A stretch of 64,000 nucleotides of DNA from Brevundimonas subvibrioides (GCF_027271155.1 NZ_CP114542.1:1240001-1304000), one strand, 5' to 3'. Positions 19,187 to 28,693 are shown, counted from the stretch's first letter. The notes: generated from the sequence alone by a model not told the origin. A program made the numbers and translations.

Positions 19187-20128
19187 ATGCCTCACTGGAC
19201 CACCGCAAACATTCCCGACCAGAGCGGAAAGCTGGCGATCGTCACGGGGGCGAACAGCGGGACGGGCTATGAGACGGCGCTGGAGCTGGCCCGCAAGGGG
19301 GCCGAGGTCGTGATCGCGGCGCGCAACCCGGGCAAGGGCGAGGACGCCCTCCGCCGCATCCGCCGCGCGGTGCCCGGGGCCAGCGTGCGGTTCGAGGCGC
19401 TGGACCTGGCCGATCAGGCCTCGGTCGCGGCCTTTGCCGACCGGCTGCTGGCGACCGGGCGGCCCATCGACATCCTGGTCAACAATGCCGGGGTCATGGC
19501 CCTGCCGACGCGCGAGGTCACCGGCGACGGGTTCGAGATGCAACTGGCCACCAACTATCTGGGCCATTTCGCCCTGACCGCGCGGCTGCTGCCCGGGCTC
19601 AGGGCGGGTCGGGCGCGGGTCGTCCAGCTGTCCAGCATCGCCCACCGCCGGGGGCGGATCCGGTTCGACGACCTGAACCATGCCACCGGCTACAAGGCCT
19701 GGCCCGTCTATGCCCAGTCGAAACTGGCCATGCTGATGTTCGGGCTGGAGCTGGACCGGCGCAGCGCGGCGAACGGCTGGGGCCTGACCAGTGTGGTGGC
19801 GCACCCCGGCTATGCCCGGACCGGCCTGATCGCCAATGGCCCTCTGGTTCGCTCGCCCTTCCAGCGGGCGGTCATGGCCGTGATTTTGCGGCCGCTGATC
19901 GAGCCCCTGATCAGCCATTCGGCGGCGGCGGGCGCCCTGCCGATCCTGATGGCGGCGACCGACCCTTCCATAGCCGGCGGGGCCTATGTCGGGGCGACGC
20001 GTCTGATGGAACTGAAGGGCCCGCCGGGACCGGCCAGGGCCGAGCCACAGGCGCTGGACACAGCAGCGGCGGCGCGGCTGTGGGAGGCGACCGAGGCGAT
20101 GGTGGGGGTGCGGTTCGTCCAGGGCTGA
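19187..20128 (+). CDS. Short-chain dehydrogenase/reductase (SDR) family oxidoreductase
   Basis: A 313-aa classical/extended SDR related to retinol dehydrogenase or WW-domain oxidoreductase-like proteins. The cofactor motif is TGANSGTGYE with AARNPGKG after strand 2 (favouring NADP), then NNAGVMALP. The catalytic Ser is in QLSSIAH and Tyr/Lys in YAQSK. The C-terminal ~70 residues are longer than in basic SDRs. Substrate unknown. It begins 5 bases after hepT, which may be chance. Confidence 0.88.
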   Translation: MPHWTTANIPDQSGKLAIVTGANSGTGYETALELARKGAEVVIAARNPGKGEDALRRIRRAVPGASVRFEALDLADQASVAAFADRLLATGRPIDILVNNAGVMALPTREVTGDGFEMQLATNYLGHFALTARLLPGLRAGRARVVQLSSIAHRRGRIRFDDLNHATGYKAWPVYAQSKLAMLMFGLELDRRSAANGWGLTSVVAHPGYARTGLIANGPLVRSPFQRAVMAVILRPLIEPLISHSAAAGALPILMAATDPSIAGGAYVGATRLMELKGPPGPARAEPQALDTAAAARLWEATEAMVGVRFVQG

Positions 20129-20325
20129 TTCGTGCCAGTCCAGAGGCTTGCAGCGCCTCGCGTGGCGAAGCAAAGCGCCAGGTGGATGCACGGTCGGCCT
20201 CACGGCGGCCCCGTCTTGCGCGCCCGGGCGGCATGGCGGCGGAACAGGGTGGCACCCCCAGGGCGTCAACCCGGCATCCGTCCCGGTCAGATGCAGATGG
20301 CGGCCGCTCTGACAGGGTAAGGTCA
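20129..20325. other. Intergenic stretch without a gene
   Basis: About 200 bases between two convergent genes (SDR and metallopeptidase). It is GC-rich with several short hairpins, for example around AGGCTTGCAGCGCCT near 20150. I see no terminator with a T-run, no credible ORF and no RNA family I recognise. Confidence 0.4.
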
Positions 20326-21069
20326 TCAAGCTCCGGAGCGCGGCGACCAGTCGGGGTTTCGCCCCGCCGTATCCGGCGGCAGTTTCACCAGCGCGCAGAA
20401 ATCGGCCGTGTCGCGCTGTTCCCACGCCAGCTGCATCAGCCGACCCTGGAACCAGCTGTAGCCAATCGGATCGCGGGTCGCGAGCGTCTCGTAGTTCTCG
20501 TCGAAATACGTCCGCTCGTCCTCTCCAGCCGGGGTCGGCCCCGGACCGGCGTGCAGGAAGTCGAACATGGCGACGGTCCGTTCCAGCTCAGCGGCCGTGG
20601 TCGGATCCAGCTTCGCGAAGGCAATGGCGAAGCGATTGGCCTCCATCTCGCTGTCCCAGCGATCGAGCGTCGCCCAGCGCCCGGACCAGTCCCCCACCCA
20701 GTGGCCCAGCTCGTGCCCGACCAGGAAGCCGTTGAAGATCCTGTCGTACAGGGCCTGCCCGCCCTCGCCGGGCATGACCTGGGCGGCCCAGGCGTCGGCG
20801 AAGCCCTGGATGGGCGGCGGCAGCTCTTCCCATCGGCCGACGATCAGGGTCTTGCGGTAGTAGGAAATCACGCTGGCGTCGGTGGAGATCGACACGGCAG
20901 GCACGAACGCCGGCTCGACGCCGCAGGCCTTCACGGCGTCGACGAAACCGTCGCGGAGCACAGTCACCCTGGTCTCCAGCGGATCGGTTGTCGCCTGGGC
21001 GGATGTGACCTGAGGAAACAGGGATCCCGACGCGGCCAGGGCGACGGCGATGTAGGAGCCACGCATCAT
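20326..21069 (-). CDS. Secreted DUF4344-type metallopeptidase
   Basis: A 247-aa exported protein. The ATG at 21069 (or the adjacent ATG at 21066) follows GGAG and gives a signal peptide ending near VTSAQA. It carries an HExxH zinc motif, H119-ELG-H123, in FLVGHELGHWVGDW, and a downstream acidic helix DRWDSEMEANRFAIAF that could provide the third ligand. This layout matches the DUF4344 putative metallopeptidases. Substrate unknown. The longer upstream open frame crosses the divergent AraC gene and is not used. Confidence 0.82.
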   Translation of the reverse strand: MMRGSYIAVALAASGSLFPQVTSAQATTDPLETRVTVLRDGFVDAVKACGVEPAFVPAVSISTDASVISYYRKTLIVGRWEELPPPIQGFADAWAAQVMPGEGGQALYDRIFNGFLVGHELGHWVGDWSGRWATLDRWDSEMEANRFAIAFAKLDPTTAAELERTVAMFDFLHAGPGPTPAGEDERTYFDENYETLATRDPIGYSWFQGRLMQLAWEQRDTADFCALVKLPPDTAGRNPDWSPRSGA

Positions 21070-21168
21070 CAATCTCCATGCCCCGAACGGGTCTGCTGCT
21101 TGACAGGGTAGAGCCGGCGGACCGACGCTGTCTTTTGAATCCTTGCTTTTTTTCTCTGGAATCCTGCG

Positions 21169-22038
21169 GTGGCGAACCTCGAAGGCGAAGACGCGGTCGT
21201 CGCAGCCCCGCCCATGGACCCGACGGTGAGCGTCGATCTGGTCTCGGCCGGGCAGTGGTCGCTCTGTCGCATGGAGCATACGGTGATGGGGCCGGTCAGC
21301 TTCGACCAGCCGCCGCCGCCCGTGCATCACCTGGCCATGCCGCTCGGTACCGCTCGACCCCGGATGACCATGGTGGTGGAGGGGCGGGTGCGCCGCCCGG
21401 CCTTCGGTCCTGATGAAATCATCGCCATCGAGGCGGGCTCGTGCGGGCGGGGCGGCTGGGACGACGCCTTCGAATCCGCCTGCTTCTATTTCCAGCCCGA
21501 GGCGATCGAGGCCGCGCTGGGCCGACCGGTCGGCGCAGGAGACATCACCCTGCACACTTCTACGGGTCTGAAGGCCCCGATCGTGGTCCATCTGCTGCAG
21601 GCGCTGCATGCGGATGCGGCGGCAGGCCAGCCCCATGGCGTGATGGTTGGAGACGCCATCTTTTCGGCGCTCGCAGCCCAGTTCGTGACGCAGCCGGTGC
21701 GCGACGGAGGGTCCGCCGGAGCAGACTGGCGGGTGCGCCGGGCGCTGGATTACATCCACGCCAATCTGACCGATCCGATCGACCTCAACAGCATCGCCAT
21801 GGCCGCTGCCACCAGCCCGTACCACCTGGCTCGCAGCTTTCGCGCCGCCACGGGTTCGACGATCTGGCGATATGTCCTGAAGCAGCGCGCCCGACGGGCC
21901 GGGCGCCTGATGCTGACCACCGAAATGTCGCTGACGCAGGTGGCCTATGCGGTGGGATTCGAGACCTATTCCAGTTTCGTCGCCGCCGTCCGCGAGGAAT
22001 ACGGGATGACACCCATGGCATTGCGGCGTGGCCGTTAG
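21169..22038 (+). CDS. AraC-family transcriptional regulator
   Basis: A 289-aa regulator with an N-terminal sensing region (~1-185) and a C-terminal double helix-turn-helix (~190-289). The HTH parts are LNSIAMAAATSPYHLARSF and the AraC signature around LTQVAYAVGFETYSSF. The start is GTG at 21169; ATG at 21214 is an alternative. It is divergent from the DUF4344 gene with a 99-base gap, so it may regulate that gene or the nearby phoD/TonB genes; this is inference. Confidence 0.87.
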   Translation: MANLEGEDAVVAAPPMDPTVSVDLVSAGQWSLCRMEHTVMGPVSFDQPPPPVHHLAMPLGTARPRMTMVVEGRVRRPAFGPDEIIAIEAGSCGRGGWDDAFESACFYFQPEAIEAALGRPVGAGDITLHTSTGLKAPIVVHLLQALHADAAAGQPHGVMVGDAIFSALAAQFVTQPVRDGGSAGADWRVRRALDYIHANLTDPIDLNSIAMAAATSPYHLARSFRAATGSTIWRYVLKQRARRAGRLMLTTEMSLTQVAYAVGFETYSSFVAAVREEYGMTPMALRRGR

Positions 22039-22097
22039 CCAGGACACGTTCGTCCTCGCCGAGCGGCGTTCGCCCCGCGCGTCGCACCCTCACAGCC

Positions 22098-22236
22098 TGG
22101 TTCAGGTGCCTGCCGATCTGGCCGATGGCGGCGTCGAGGAGGGGGTCGGTGGTCCGGGTCGCGAGGTGGGCGGCCAGGGTTTCCTCCAGCCGGACCCTGG
22201 CCTCGGCCTCCATGATGCGGGCATCGGCCTCGGCGA
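22098..22236 (-). pseudogene. Remnant copy of the 3' end of atpF (ATP synthase b subunit)
   Basis: Read on the minus strand, this piece encodes AEADARIMEAEARVRLEETL, then LATRTTDPLLDAAIGQIG and RHLN, almost identical to the last ~90 residues of the intact atpF at 25979-26494. It lacks ~38 internal codons, probably by recombination between short GC repeats, and the atpF stop TAG has become CAG (Gln), so the frame runs on. It has no start and ends next to the phoD stop codon. Together with the real atpF it flanks the phoD/TonB genes. Confidence 0.82.
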
Positions 22237-22247
22237 CGACGCGGGGA

Positions 22248-23354
22248 TCAGACGACGAGGTCGGCGATCCGGATCGGCTGTTCCAGTCGGACGGTGCCAT
22301 TGACGTCGCGGATCTGGGCCAGGACCGTCGGGCTTTCCCCCTGCCAGCCTATGGTCAGCAGGCCGAAATTCTGATCGCGGAACACGTCGCCGACGCGCAA
22401 GGCGTTGGGTGGGGTCACCGGCCAGACCTCGGTCAGGCCGGAGGAGGTGATGTCCCACAACGGATAGGGCGTGTTGACGTCCAGCCTCGAAATCTCGGCG
22501 TAGTGGGTGTCGCCCGAGAGGCAGAACAGGCCATTCGCCTTCCGGTCCCGGATGGCGGCAATCAGCCGCTGGTGGTCATGGGCAAAATTGATCCAGCCCT
22601 CCCAGCCGGCGAAATCGGCCAGGACCTGCAGGCTGGAGGCAAGGATGCGAATGTCGGCCGGAACGGACAGCTGCTCTTCCAGCCAGCGCCACTGGGTCTC
22701 GCCCAGCTGGGTCGCGGTCATCTCCGGATTGCGCATATAGGGGCCGGGCGTGCTCAGCCCCGCCTGGGCGCGCTGCTGGACCCAGGTGCCATAGTCCTGA
22801 TTGCCGAGCTCCAGCGGCACCAGCGGCGTACGGTTCCAGCGCAGGTCGGGCAGCAGAATCTGCACCTGCCGTCCCGCCGGGCCAAAGACGGGGGCGGTAT
22901 AGATGCCGTCGCGGGTGCGTCGGGGGCTGTCGGCCGGCTCGTCGAAGAAGTCGAGGAACTGCCGACGGGTTTCCTCCTTCATCGGATAGTCCGCCCCGGC
23001 GTCGTTCTCGCCGTAGTCGTGATCGTCCCAGATGGCCAGGATCGGGACCGAGGCCTTCAGCTTCTGGAATCCGGGCTGGGCCGCCAGCTCTGCATATTTG
23101 CGACGCATCACGGCCGGGTCGCGTGTGTCCAGATAGACGTTGTCGCCCAGGAAGATGAACAGGTCCGGCTCGGCCGCCAGTACGGCGTCCCAGATCGGCT
23201 GGGGCTTGTCGCTTTTGGCGCAGGAGCCGAAGGCGATCCGGGTCAGGGTCCGGGCGGACTCCCTGTGGGGATCGGCAGACGCCGTACCGGCCCCAGCCGC
23301 CAGGCCAAGCCCGGCCGTGCCGGCCATCAGGCCCCGTCGAGAGAGAGTCTTCAT
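22248..23354 (-). CDS. phoD: PhoD-like alkaline phosphatase/phosphodiesterase
   Basis: A 368-aa exported metallophosphatase of the PhoD type. It has a twin-arginine signal (SRRGLMAG followed by an Ala/Gly stretch to TASA), expected because PhoD enzymes fold with metal before export. Metal-site motifs are FLGDNVYLDTRDP, AIWDDHDYGENDAG and LSGDTHYAE. It would release phosphate from phosphate esters in the periplasm or outside. It is 78 bases downstream of a TonB receptor on the same strand, likely one operon. The N-terminal PhoD domain found in longer members is missing. Confidence 0.9.
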   Translation of the reverse strand: MKTLSRRGLMAGTAGLGLAAGAGTASADPHRESARTLTRIAFGSCAKSDKPQPIWDAVLAAEPDLFIFLGDNVYLDTRDPAVMRRKYAELAAQPGFQKLKASVPILAIWDDHDYGENDAGADYPMKEETRRQFLDFFDEPADSPRRTRDGIYTAPVFGPAGRQVQILLPDLRWNRTPLVPLELGNQDYGTWVQQRAQAGLSTPGPYMRNPEMTATQLGETQWRWLEEQLSVPADIRILASSLQVLADFAGWEGWINFAHDHQRLIAAIRDRKANGLFCLSGDTHYAEISRLDVNTPYPLWDITSSGLTEVWPVTPPNALRVGDVFRDQNFGLLTIGWQGESPTVLAQIRDVNGTVRLEQPIRIADLVV

Positions 23355-23432
23355 TGCCGATTCTCCATTGCGTTAACGCGAACGGAGCGCGCCGCATGGA
23401 CGCGCCCCGTCACAGTTACTGGCGTCGCCGGC

Positions 23433-25799
23433 CTAGAAGTGGCGACGCAGGGTCACGAAGGCCTGACGGGGCGCGCCCGGCAGGAAGGTCTGGCGACCGG
23501 CATCGTTCTGGAAGCCGCCCGAACCGACGGTCGAGATGTAATCCTCATCCAGCAGGTTGGTCACGTTCAGCTGCAGTTCGGTGCCGTCCAGCCAGTTGCC
23601 CGTGTCCGCCACCCGGTAGCCGGCCGTGAACTCGACCACGGTGTAGCCGTCGACGCTCTCTTTGTTCAGATAGGTCGAGAAGCGTTCGCCGGTGTAGGCC
23701 GCTGCCAGGGTGCCGAACAGGGTCCCGTTGTCATAGGCCAGTTCGGCGCGGAACAGGGTGTCCGGTGTATTGACGACGGTCTTGCCACCGGTCCTGATAA
23801 TCCCGGTGGGATTTGCGGGGGTGACAGCAGCGAGGTCAATGTAATCGTTATCATAGGTCGAGTCGTTGTAGCTGAAGGAACCGAAGGCAGACCAGTCATC
23901 CGTGAGGTTCCACACGACCGCTGCTTCAAAACCTCGGCTGGTAACCGCTCCGACGTTCTGGATCCCGGAGCCCAGGCCCAGGATTGGCGCGCCGATCGAG
24001 ATACCCAACAGGCGATCCTTAAACTCCACATTGTAAGCGGCCAGCGATCCCTGGAGCTGGTCGAAGCGGAAACGCCAGCCCGCCTCAATCGTTTTGGAGG
24101 TTTCCGGTGAGAGCGTGTCACGAAGTTTCGCGAACCCGCTAGGGGATGCGGCGAAGGGGCCACCCGTGTTGGAGGATTCGAAAGCCCGGATGTTTTCCGA
24201 GTACGAAACAAAGAGCTGGTGATCAGGGTTGACATCGTAGGTCGCGCCGAGTTGAGGCACGAAGTTGTCTTCTGCCTTGATCGTGCCGGTCTTGTTCAGA
24301 CCGGTGATGGTCCGGGCCGTATTCTCGACCGACAGCGACTTGAACCCGCCGAATACCGTCAGGGCGTTGGTGACGGACCAGCTGTCCTGCACATAGAACA
24401 TCCGGGTTTCGGTCTCGAACGCATATTCCCACTGGGTGCGGAACGGATTTTCCAGGAATTCCAGCGAGTTCCGGGTGTTGGCCGCGCGCGCCAGGCCATA
24501 GAACCGGCGCGCCTGGTTGAAGTCGTTGTTTTCCAGCCAGAAGCCGGCCTCGACCGAATGGGCGCCCAGGTCCAGCGTGGCCGACCCGATCGCGCCCTTT
24601 CGGGCGATGTCATACTCGGTGGTGCGAACCGAAAGGGGGCTCGGAGTGGTGATCGCCGTACCGTTCTGGTCGGGGGCGCCGACGGGCGTCACCTCATAGG
24701 GCGTCCACCACAGGCCCTGGCCCTTGTTCTCGTGACCATAGCCGGTCAGCGACACCGAGAGCGCGTCCGAGATGGGATAGTTGAACGTCAGGGCGCCGAT
24801 CGTATCGTCACGCAGGCCCGAGGCGTCGAAATAGGCGTCGTCGATGCAGCTGCTGCCCCCGACATAGGCGTTCGAGCCATTGCCGCCGCCGAGCTGAGGG
24901 CAGTCCCCGCCGGGGGTTGCCTGATAGATCAAGGCATTTCTGACCGCATCGGCGTAGTTATCGGAGTTGTTGTCCCAGTCCCGTCCAAGACGCGAGATCT
25001 GCTCCAGGGACATGTCCTGGTAGTCGTTCTCGCGGCGCTCGGACCAGTTGATGAAGCCGGTGATCTCGCCCTCGCCGACCGGCTGGAGCAGTCTGGCGTT
25101 GAACTGGCGCTGGTTCTGCTCGCCCACGCCCTTCCACTTGTCCATCTGATGATCGACATAGGACAGCGACAGTGCCGTGCCGGCCGGGCCGAAAGCCCCC
25201 GTATCCAGGCGGATGAACCCGCGCCAGGTCTGGTCGCTGCCATAGGTCCCCGCCACATCGACGCCGAAGTCATCGGCCGGGCGACGGCCGATGAACTGGA
25301 CGGTGCCGCCCAGGTTGCTGCTGGAGGCGGTGCCGAGCGCGCCGGAGCCCTGCGCCACGTCCACGCGACCGACGTTCTCGGAGATGATGGCGCGCGAGAT
25401 GTGCAGGCCGTTGTGGTTGCCATAGCTCATGTCGCCCAGCGGCACGCCGTCCAGGGTGAAGCCGAGCTGGTTCTGGTTGAAGCCGCGCAGAACGATGCGC
25501 GCCGACCATTCGTAGTTTCCGAAGGCGTCGGCGGACTGGAAGCTGACGCCGGGCAGGCGTTCGATCGCCTTCAGAGGGCTGGTGCCGGGAGCCTCGACGG
25601 CGATGGCCGCCTCGGTGAGCGAGGTCTGCTGGCGGCTCTGGCCGACGCCAAAGACGACGACCTCATCAAGCTGGGCGGCGTCGCCCGGCTCGGAAACAAC
25701 AGCCTGGGCCTGGGCCTGTGCGGCACCCGGCATGGCAAGCGCGCCCGTCAGCACCAGAGCCAGCGTCGAAACACCGGCGAGAAGTCGATAATCAGTCAT
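23433..25799 (-). CDS. TonB-dependent outer membrane receptor
   Basis: A 788-aa receptor with signal peptide (cleavage near AQA), a TonB-box-like DEVVVFG, a plug domain (~60-180, with IERLPGVSFQSADAF, LRGFNQNQLGFTLDGVPLGD and GSGALGTASSSNLGG) and a 22-strand-type barrel ending in LRRHF with the usual terminal Phe. The ligand is not evident; linkage to PhoD suggests a phosphorylated compound or its metal-bound form. It lies between atpF and phoD, in a segment flanked by atpF 3'-end copies. Confidence 0.93.
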   Translation of the reverse strand: MTDYRLLAGVSTLALVLTGALAMPGAAQAQAQAVVSEPGDAAQLDEVVVFGVGQSRQQTSLTEAAIAVEAPGTSPLKAIERLPGVSFQSADAFGNYEWSARIVLRGFNQNQLGFTLDGVPLGDMSYGNHNGLHISRAIISENVGRVDVAQGSGALGTASSSNLGGTVQFIGRRPADDFGVDVAGTYGSDQTWRGFIRLDTGAFGPAGTALSLSYVDHQMDKWKGVGEQNQRQFNARLLQPVGEGEITGFINWSERRENDYQDMSLEQISRLGRDWDNNSDNYADAVRNALIYQATPGGDCPQLGGGNGSNAYVGGSSCIDDAYFDASGLRDDTIGALTFNYPISDALSVSLTGYGHENKGQGLWWTPYEVTPVGAPDQNGTAITTPSPLSVRTTEYDIARKGAIGSATLDLGAHSVEAGFWLENNDFNQARRFYGLARAANTRNSLEFLENPFRTQWEYAFETETRMFYVQDSWSVTNALTVFGGFKSLSVENTARTITGLNKTGTIKAEDNFVPQLGATYDVNPDHQLFVSYSENIRAFESSNTGGPFAASPSGFAKLRDTLSPETSKTIEAGWRFRFDQLQGSLAAYNVEFKDRLLGISIGAPILGLGSGIQNVGAVTSRGFEAAVVWNLTDDWSAFGSFSYNDSTYDNDYIDLAAVTPANPTGIIRTGGKTVVNTPDTLFRAELAYDNGTLFGTLAAAYTGERFSTYLNKESVDGYTVVEFTAGYRVADTGNWLDGTELQLNVTNLLDEDYISTVGSGGFQNDAGRQTFLPGAPRQAFVTLRRHF

Positions 25800-25978
25800 G
25801 GTCGCCCCCGATCCTCAGGCCCCATTGGCCTTTGGCGGCCTTAGACGGGGCCGGCGACGACGTCGTTACGGTCAAGATTCCGTTTCGTGACGTCCGCGCA
25901 GGGCGATTCAAACGGCTGCAGACCGTGTCCCGATGGCTACGCCGGATGGTCCGCGGCCCCGGCCGCGGTCGTGGCCGC

Positions 25979-26494
25979 CTAGTTCAGCCGCGTCCCGATC
26001 TGGCCGATGGCGGCGTCGAGGAGGGGGTCGGTCTTCTGGGTCGCAAGGCGGGCGGCGAGGATGGTCTCTGCGGCCTGGGCGGCGATCTCGGCGGCGGCGG
26101 CCTTCACCTCGGCCGAGGCCTGGGCTTCGGCGGAGGCGATGCGGCGTTCGGCCAGGGCCTGGCGGCGGGCCAGGGTTTCTTCAAGCCGGACCCTGGCCTC
26201 GGCCTCCATGATGCGGGCATCGGCCTCGGCGGCGGCCAGCATCTCGCGGGCCTGGATGTCGGCCGCGGCCTTCTCGGCGCGGATCTGGGTCAGCAGGGCC
26301 TCGGCCTCTGCGCGCAGGCGCTGGGCCTCGTCCAGCTCGGACTGGATCTTCTGCGCCTTGGCGTCGAGCATGCCGCCGACGAGCTTCGGCACGCCGACGA
26401 AGATGCAGATTCCGATGAAGATCAGCAGGCCGATGCCGACCCACAGCTCGGCCTCGGCAAAGTTGTAGAAATGCGGTTCGAGGAAGGCGGGCAT
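25979..26494 (-). CDS. atpF: F0F1 ATP synthase subunit b
   Basis: The peripheral stalk subunit b (171 aa). One N-terminal membrane helix (ELWVGIGLLIFIGICIFVGV, residues ~16-35) is followed by a long, charged Ala/Glu/Arg coiled coil. The ATG at 26494 lies just after the b' stop; the longer open frame overlaps atpF' and is rejected. Last gene of the F0 operon. Its 3' end is duplicated at 22.1 kb. Confidence 0.94.
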   Translation of the reverse strand: MPAFLEPHFYNFAEAELWVGIGLLIFIGICIFVGVPKLVGGMLDAKAQKIQSELDEAQRLRAEAEALLTQIRAEKAAADIQAREMLAAAEADARIMEAEARVRLEETLARRQALAERRIASAEAQASAEVKAAAAEIAAQAAETILAARLATQKTDPLLDAAIGQIGTRLN

Positions 26495-26495
26495 A

Positions 26496-27086
26496 TCAGG
26501 CGGCTCCCTTGACCGCGGCGGTCGCCTCGGCGGGCGTAGGGGCCTTGCCGGTGAGGCGTTCGACGATGGCGGCGGCGGTGTCGGCGGCGATGGTCGAGAC
26601 ATTGGCCATGGCGGCGTCGCGGGTGCGGCCGATGGCGGTCTCGGCCTCGGCGATGCGGGCGTTGACGACGGCCTCTTCCTCGGCGGCGCGACGATTGGCT
26701 TCCTCGGTGACGCGCGCCTTTGCGGCAACGGAGGCGGCGCGGGCGTCGGCGCGGGCCTTTGCGACCTCGGCCTTGGCGGCTTCGGCCTGTCCGGCGGCCT
26801 CGGCCTGGACCTGGCGGGCGGTGGAGACGGCGGTGGCGATCGTGGTCTCGCGCTCGTCGAAGACGCGGCGCATGCGCGGGGCGAAGACCTTTGCGATCAG
26901 CCAGTAGAGAATGGCGAACAGGAAGATCAGATAGACGATCTGGCCCAGCCAGTGCTGGAACTCGAACTGCGGCAGACCACCGCCGCCCTCATGCCCGGCC
27001 GCTTCGGTCGAGGCATGGGTCTCGCCCGCTGCGTGGGCCGCAGGTGCGCCGTGAACGACGGTCGAGGGTTCGGTAGGATCAGCCAT
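26496..27086 (-). CDS. atpF': F0F1 ATP synthase subunit b'
   Basis: The second, diverged b-type stalk subunit (196 aa), characteristic of alphaproteobacteria and photosynthetic lineages. It has an N-terminal His/Gly-rich cytoplasmic stretch, a single membrane helix (LGQIVYLIFLFAILYWLIAK, ~47-66), then a coiled coil rich in Ala, Glu and Arg. It pairs with AtpF as the external stalk linking F1 to subunit a. It sits between atpE and atpF; the stop and the atpF start are one base apart. Confidence 0.94.
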   Translation of the reverse strand: MADPTEPSTVVHGAPAAHAAGETHASTEAAGHEGGGGLPQFEFQHWLGQIVYLIFLFAILYWLIAKVFAPRMRRVFDERETTIATAVSTARQVQAEAAGQAEAAKAEVAKARADARAASVAAKARVTEEANRRAAEEEAVVNARIAEAETAIGRTRDAAMANVSTIAADTAAAIVERLTGKAPTPAEATAAVKGAA

Positions 27087-27166
27087 GGTCCATCAGGTCT
27101 GGAGAAATCGGTCGAACAGGCGCGACGCCAGATATCCGGCGCCGCGCCCGATCGGAAATCGGCGCT

Positions 27167-27391
27167 TTAGGCCGAGTAGATCAGGATGCCCAGAACGAAG
27201 GACAGGATGCCCAGGGCCTCGGCCAGGGCGGCGCCCACGAACAGGTTGCCGATCTGCGAGCCGGCGGCCGACGGGTTGCGCAGGGCACCCGTCAGGAACG
27301 AGCCGAAGATGTTGCCGACGCCGATGCCGGCGCCGATCATGCCGGTCATTGCGAGGCCGGCGCCGATGAGCTTGGCGGCTTCTGCTTCCAT
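27167..27391 (-). CDS. atpE: F0F1 ATP synthase subunit c
   Basis: A 74-aa proteolipid with two membrane helices and a polar loop (RNPSAAGSQ). The proton-carrying carboxylate is E58 in AALAEALG. The first helix has the Gly/Ala pattern [18 protein letters not shown] needed for ring packing. The ATG at 27391 gives the standard length. Confidence 0.97.
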   Translation of the reverse strand: MEAEAAKLIGAGLAMTGMIGAGIGVGNIFGSFLTGALRNPSAAGSQIGNLFVGAALAEALGILSFVLGILIYSA

Positions 27392-27446
27392 AGTCTTTAG
27401 TCCTGGTTTGGGGTTGGTTGGTTGGGGATGGAACTGGGGGTGGGCT

Positions 27447-28220
27447 TTAGTGCCCGTGGCCCAGGTTGACCACATCGTTTAGGTAGATGCAGGTCAGAAC
27501 GGCGAAGACGAAGGCCTGGAGGAAGGCCACCAGAAACTCCAGCGCGGTCAGGCCGACGGTCATGCCCATCGACAGCAGGGCGATCGGAATGCCCAGCAGG
27601 CCGACAGCCCCGCCGACGCCTACGACCACGAAGCCGGCGAAGACCTTCAGGGCGACGTGGCCGCCCATCATGTTGCCGAACAGACGAAGCGTCAGGGTTA
27701 CGGGGCGCAGTAGGAACGACACGAACTCGATGATGATCACGAACGGCAGGACCGGCCACGGCACGCCCGACGGCACGAACAGCTTGAAGAAGCCCAGGCC
27801 GTGTTTGGCAAAGCCGATGATCAGGACCAGCAGGATGGTCAGCACGCCGAAGGTGGCGGTGACGGCGATCTGCGAGGTGGCCGTGAAGGTCAGGAACAGG
27901 CCGATGAAGTTCATGGCCAGGATGAAGGTGAAGACGGTGAAGACGAACGGGAACAGCTTGCGCCCGTCATGGCCAATGATGGAATCCACCAGGCCGTCGA
28001 TCATGCCGAACAGGGTCTCGCCCGCCGCCTGGGTGCGGGTGGGGACCACCTTGGCATTGGCGGTCACCAGCTGAAGGAACAGGACGACCAGGCCGAAGGC
28101 GATGGTCATGGCCAGATGCGAATTGGTGAAGGCGATCTGCTGCTCGCCGACGACGGGCAGGTTGACGGTCCCGAAGTCAATCAGGGGTTCGATCTTGAAC
28201 TGGTGAAGCGGATCAGCCAT
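27447..28220 (-). CDS. atpB: F0F1 ATP synthase subunit a
   Basis: The membrane proton-channel subunit (257 aa) with 5-6 helices. The essential arginine lies in [14 protein letters not shown]. The N-terminal [12 protein letters not shown] and C-terminal [20 protein letters not shown] are typical of the family. Second gene of the operon, upstream of atpE. Confidence 0.97.
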   Translation of the reverse strand: MADPLHQFKIEPLIDFGTVNLPVVGEQQIAFTNSHLAMTIAFGLVVLFLQLVTANAKVVPTRTQAAGETLFGMIDGLVDSIIGHDGRKLFPFVFTVFTFILAMNFIGLFLTFTATSQIAVTATFGVLTILLVLIIGFAKHGLGFFKLFVPSGVPWPVLPFVIIIEFVSFLLRPVTLTLRLFGNMMGGHVALKVFAGFVVVGVGGAVGLLGIPIALLSMGMTVGLTALEFLVAFLQAFVFAVLTCIYLNDVVNLGHGH

Positions 28221-28228
28221 GGGCCCCT

Positions 28229-28588
28229 TTAGTCTTCTTCGTCATCGTCGAAGGGAACCGACTTCGGCTCCACTCCGCTTGCTCTCGCCTGGGCCATCAG
28301 GCGTTGCGCCGTCGACCAGGCCATCCAAACCGAAACGGCGAAGCCCAGAAGGACGCCGCCGATCAAACCCCATGGCGCGGTCGCGAAGAACCGGTCCACG
28401 ATGAAGCCCAAAGCCAGGCCCACGAACACACCGCCGAACAGGTCGGCGATGATCCGCCACGCCTGACCGGCCGCAGCCTGACCCGCAGCGTCGTGCGAGA
28501 TCGCCCTGGCGTTGCGCGCCTCCAGTGCGGATGCGCTTTCGGTGAGGCGTTTGATCGCCTCTTCGCGCGATTCCGTAGGCTGGGACAT
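28229..28588 (-). CDS. atpI: AtpI-like ATP synthase assembly protein
   Basis: A 119-aa protein with two membrane helices (IIADLFGGVFVGLALGFIVD and LIGGVLLGFAVSVWMAW) and an acidic C-terminus (FDDDEED), as in alphaproteobacterial AtpI, which assists F0 assembly. First gene of the F0 operon. I chose the ATG at 28588 because the promoter-like sequence at 28667-28693 lies upstream of it. An in-frame ATG at 28708 with a perfect AGGAGG ribosome site would add 40 residues but lies upstream of that promoter. Confidence 0.87.
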   Translation of the reverse strand: MSQPTESREEAIKRLTESASALEARNARAISHDAAGQAAAGQAWRIIADLFGGVFVGLALGFIVDRFFATAPWGLIGGVLLGFAVSVWMAWSTAQRLMAQARASGVEPKSVPFDDDEED

Positions 28589-28666
28589 GGACTTTGTTGG
28601 CTTCTGATCCCGCCCGGCCACGCATGGATATGCGGGCCCCGACAGGGGTCTGAATTCGGCGCGGAA

Positions 28667-28693
28667 CCTATAGGCGGGGGCACGGAAGGTCAA
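28667..28693 (-). promoter_or_regulatory. Putative promoter of the F0 ATP synthase operon
   Basis: On the minus strand, TTGACC (28693-28688) and TATAGG (28672-28667) are separated by 15 bases, a housekeeping-type arrangement. It would give a ~70-base leader before the atpI ATG at 28588. Confidence 0.5.

Noticed and set aside
22098..22236. A second functional atpF gene
   Set aside because: It has no start codon or membrane helix, lacks 38 internal codons, and has lost the stop codon.
25855..25920. A PHO box upstream of the TonB/phoD pair
   Set aside because: Only loose GTCAC and TTGACC pieces are present, without two 7-base half sites at 11-base spacing.
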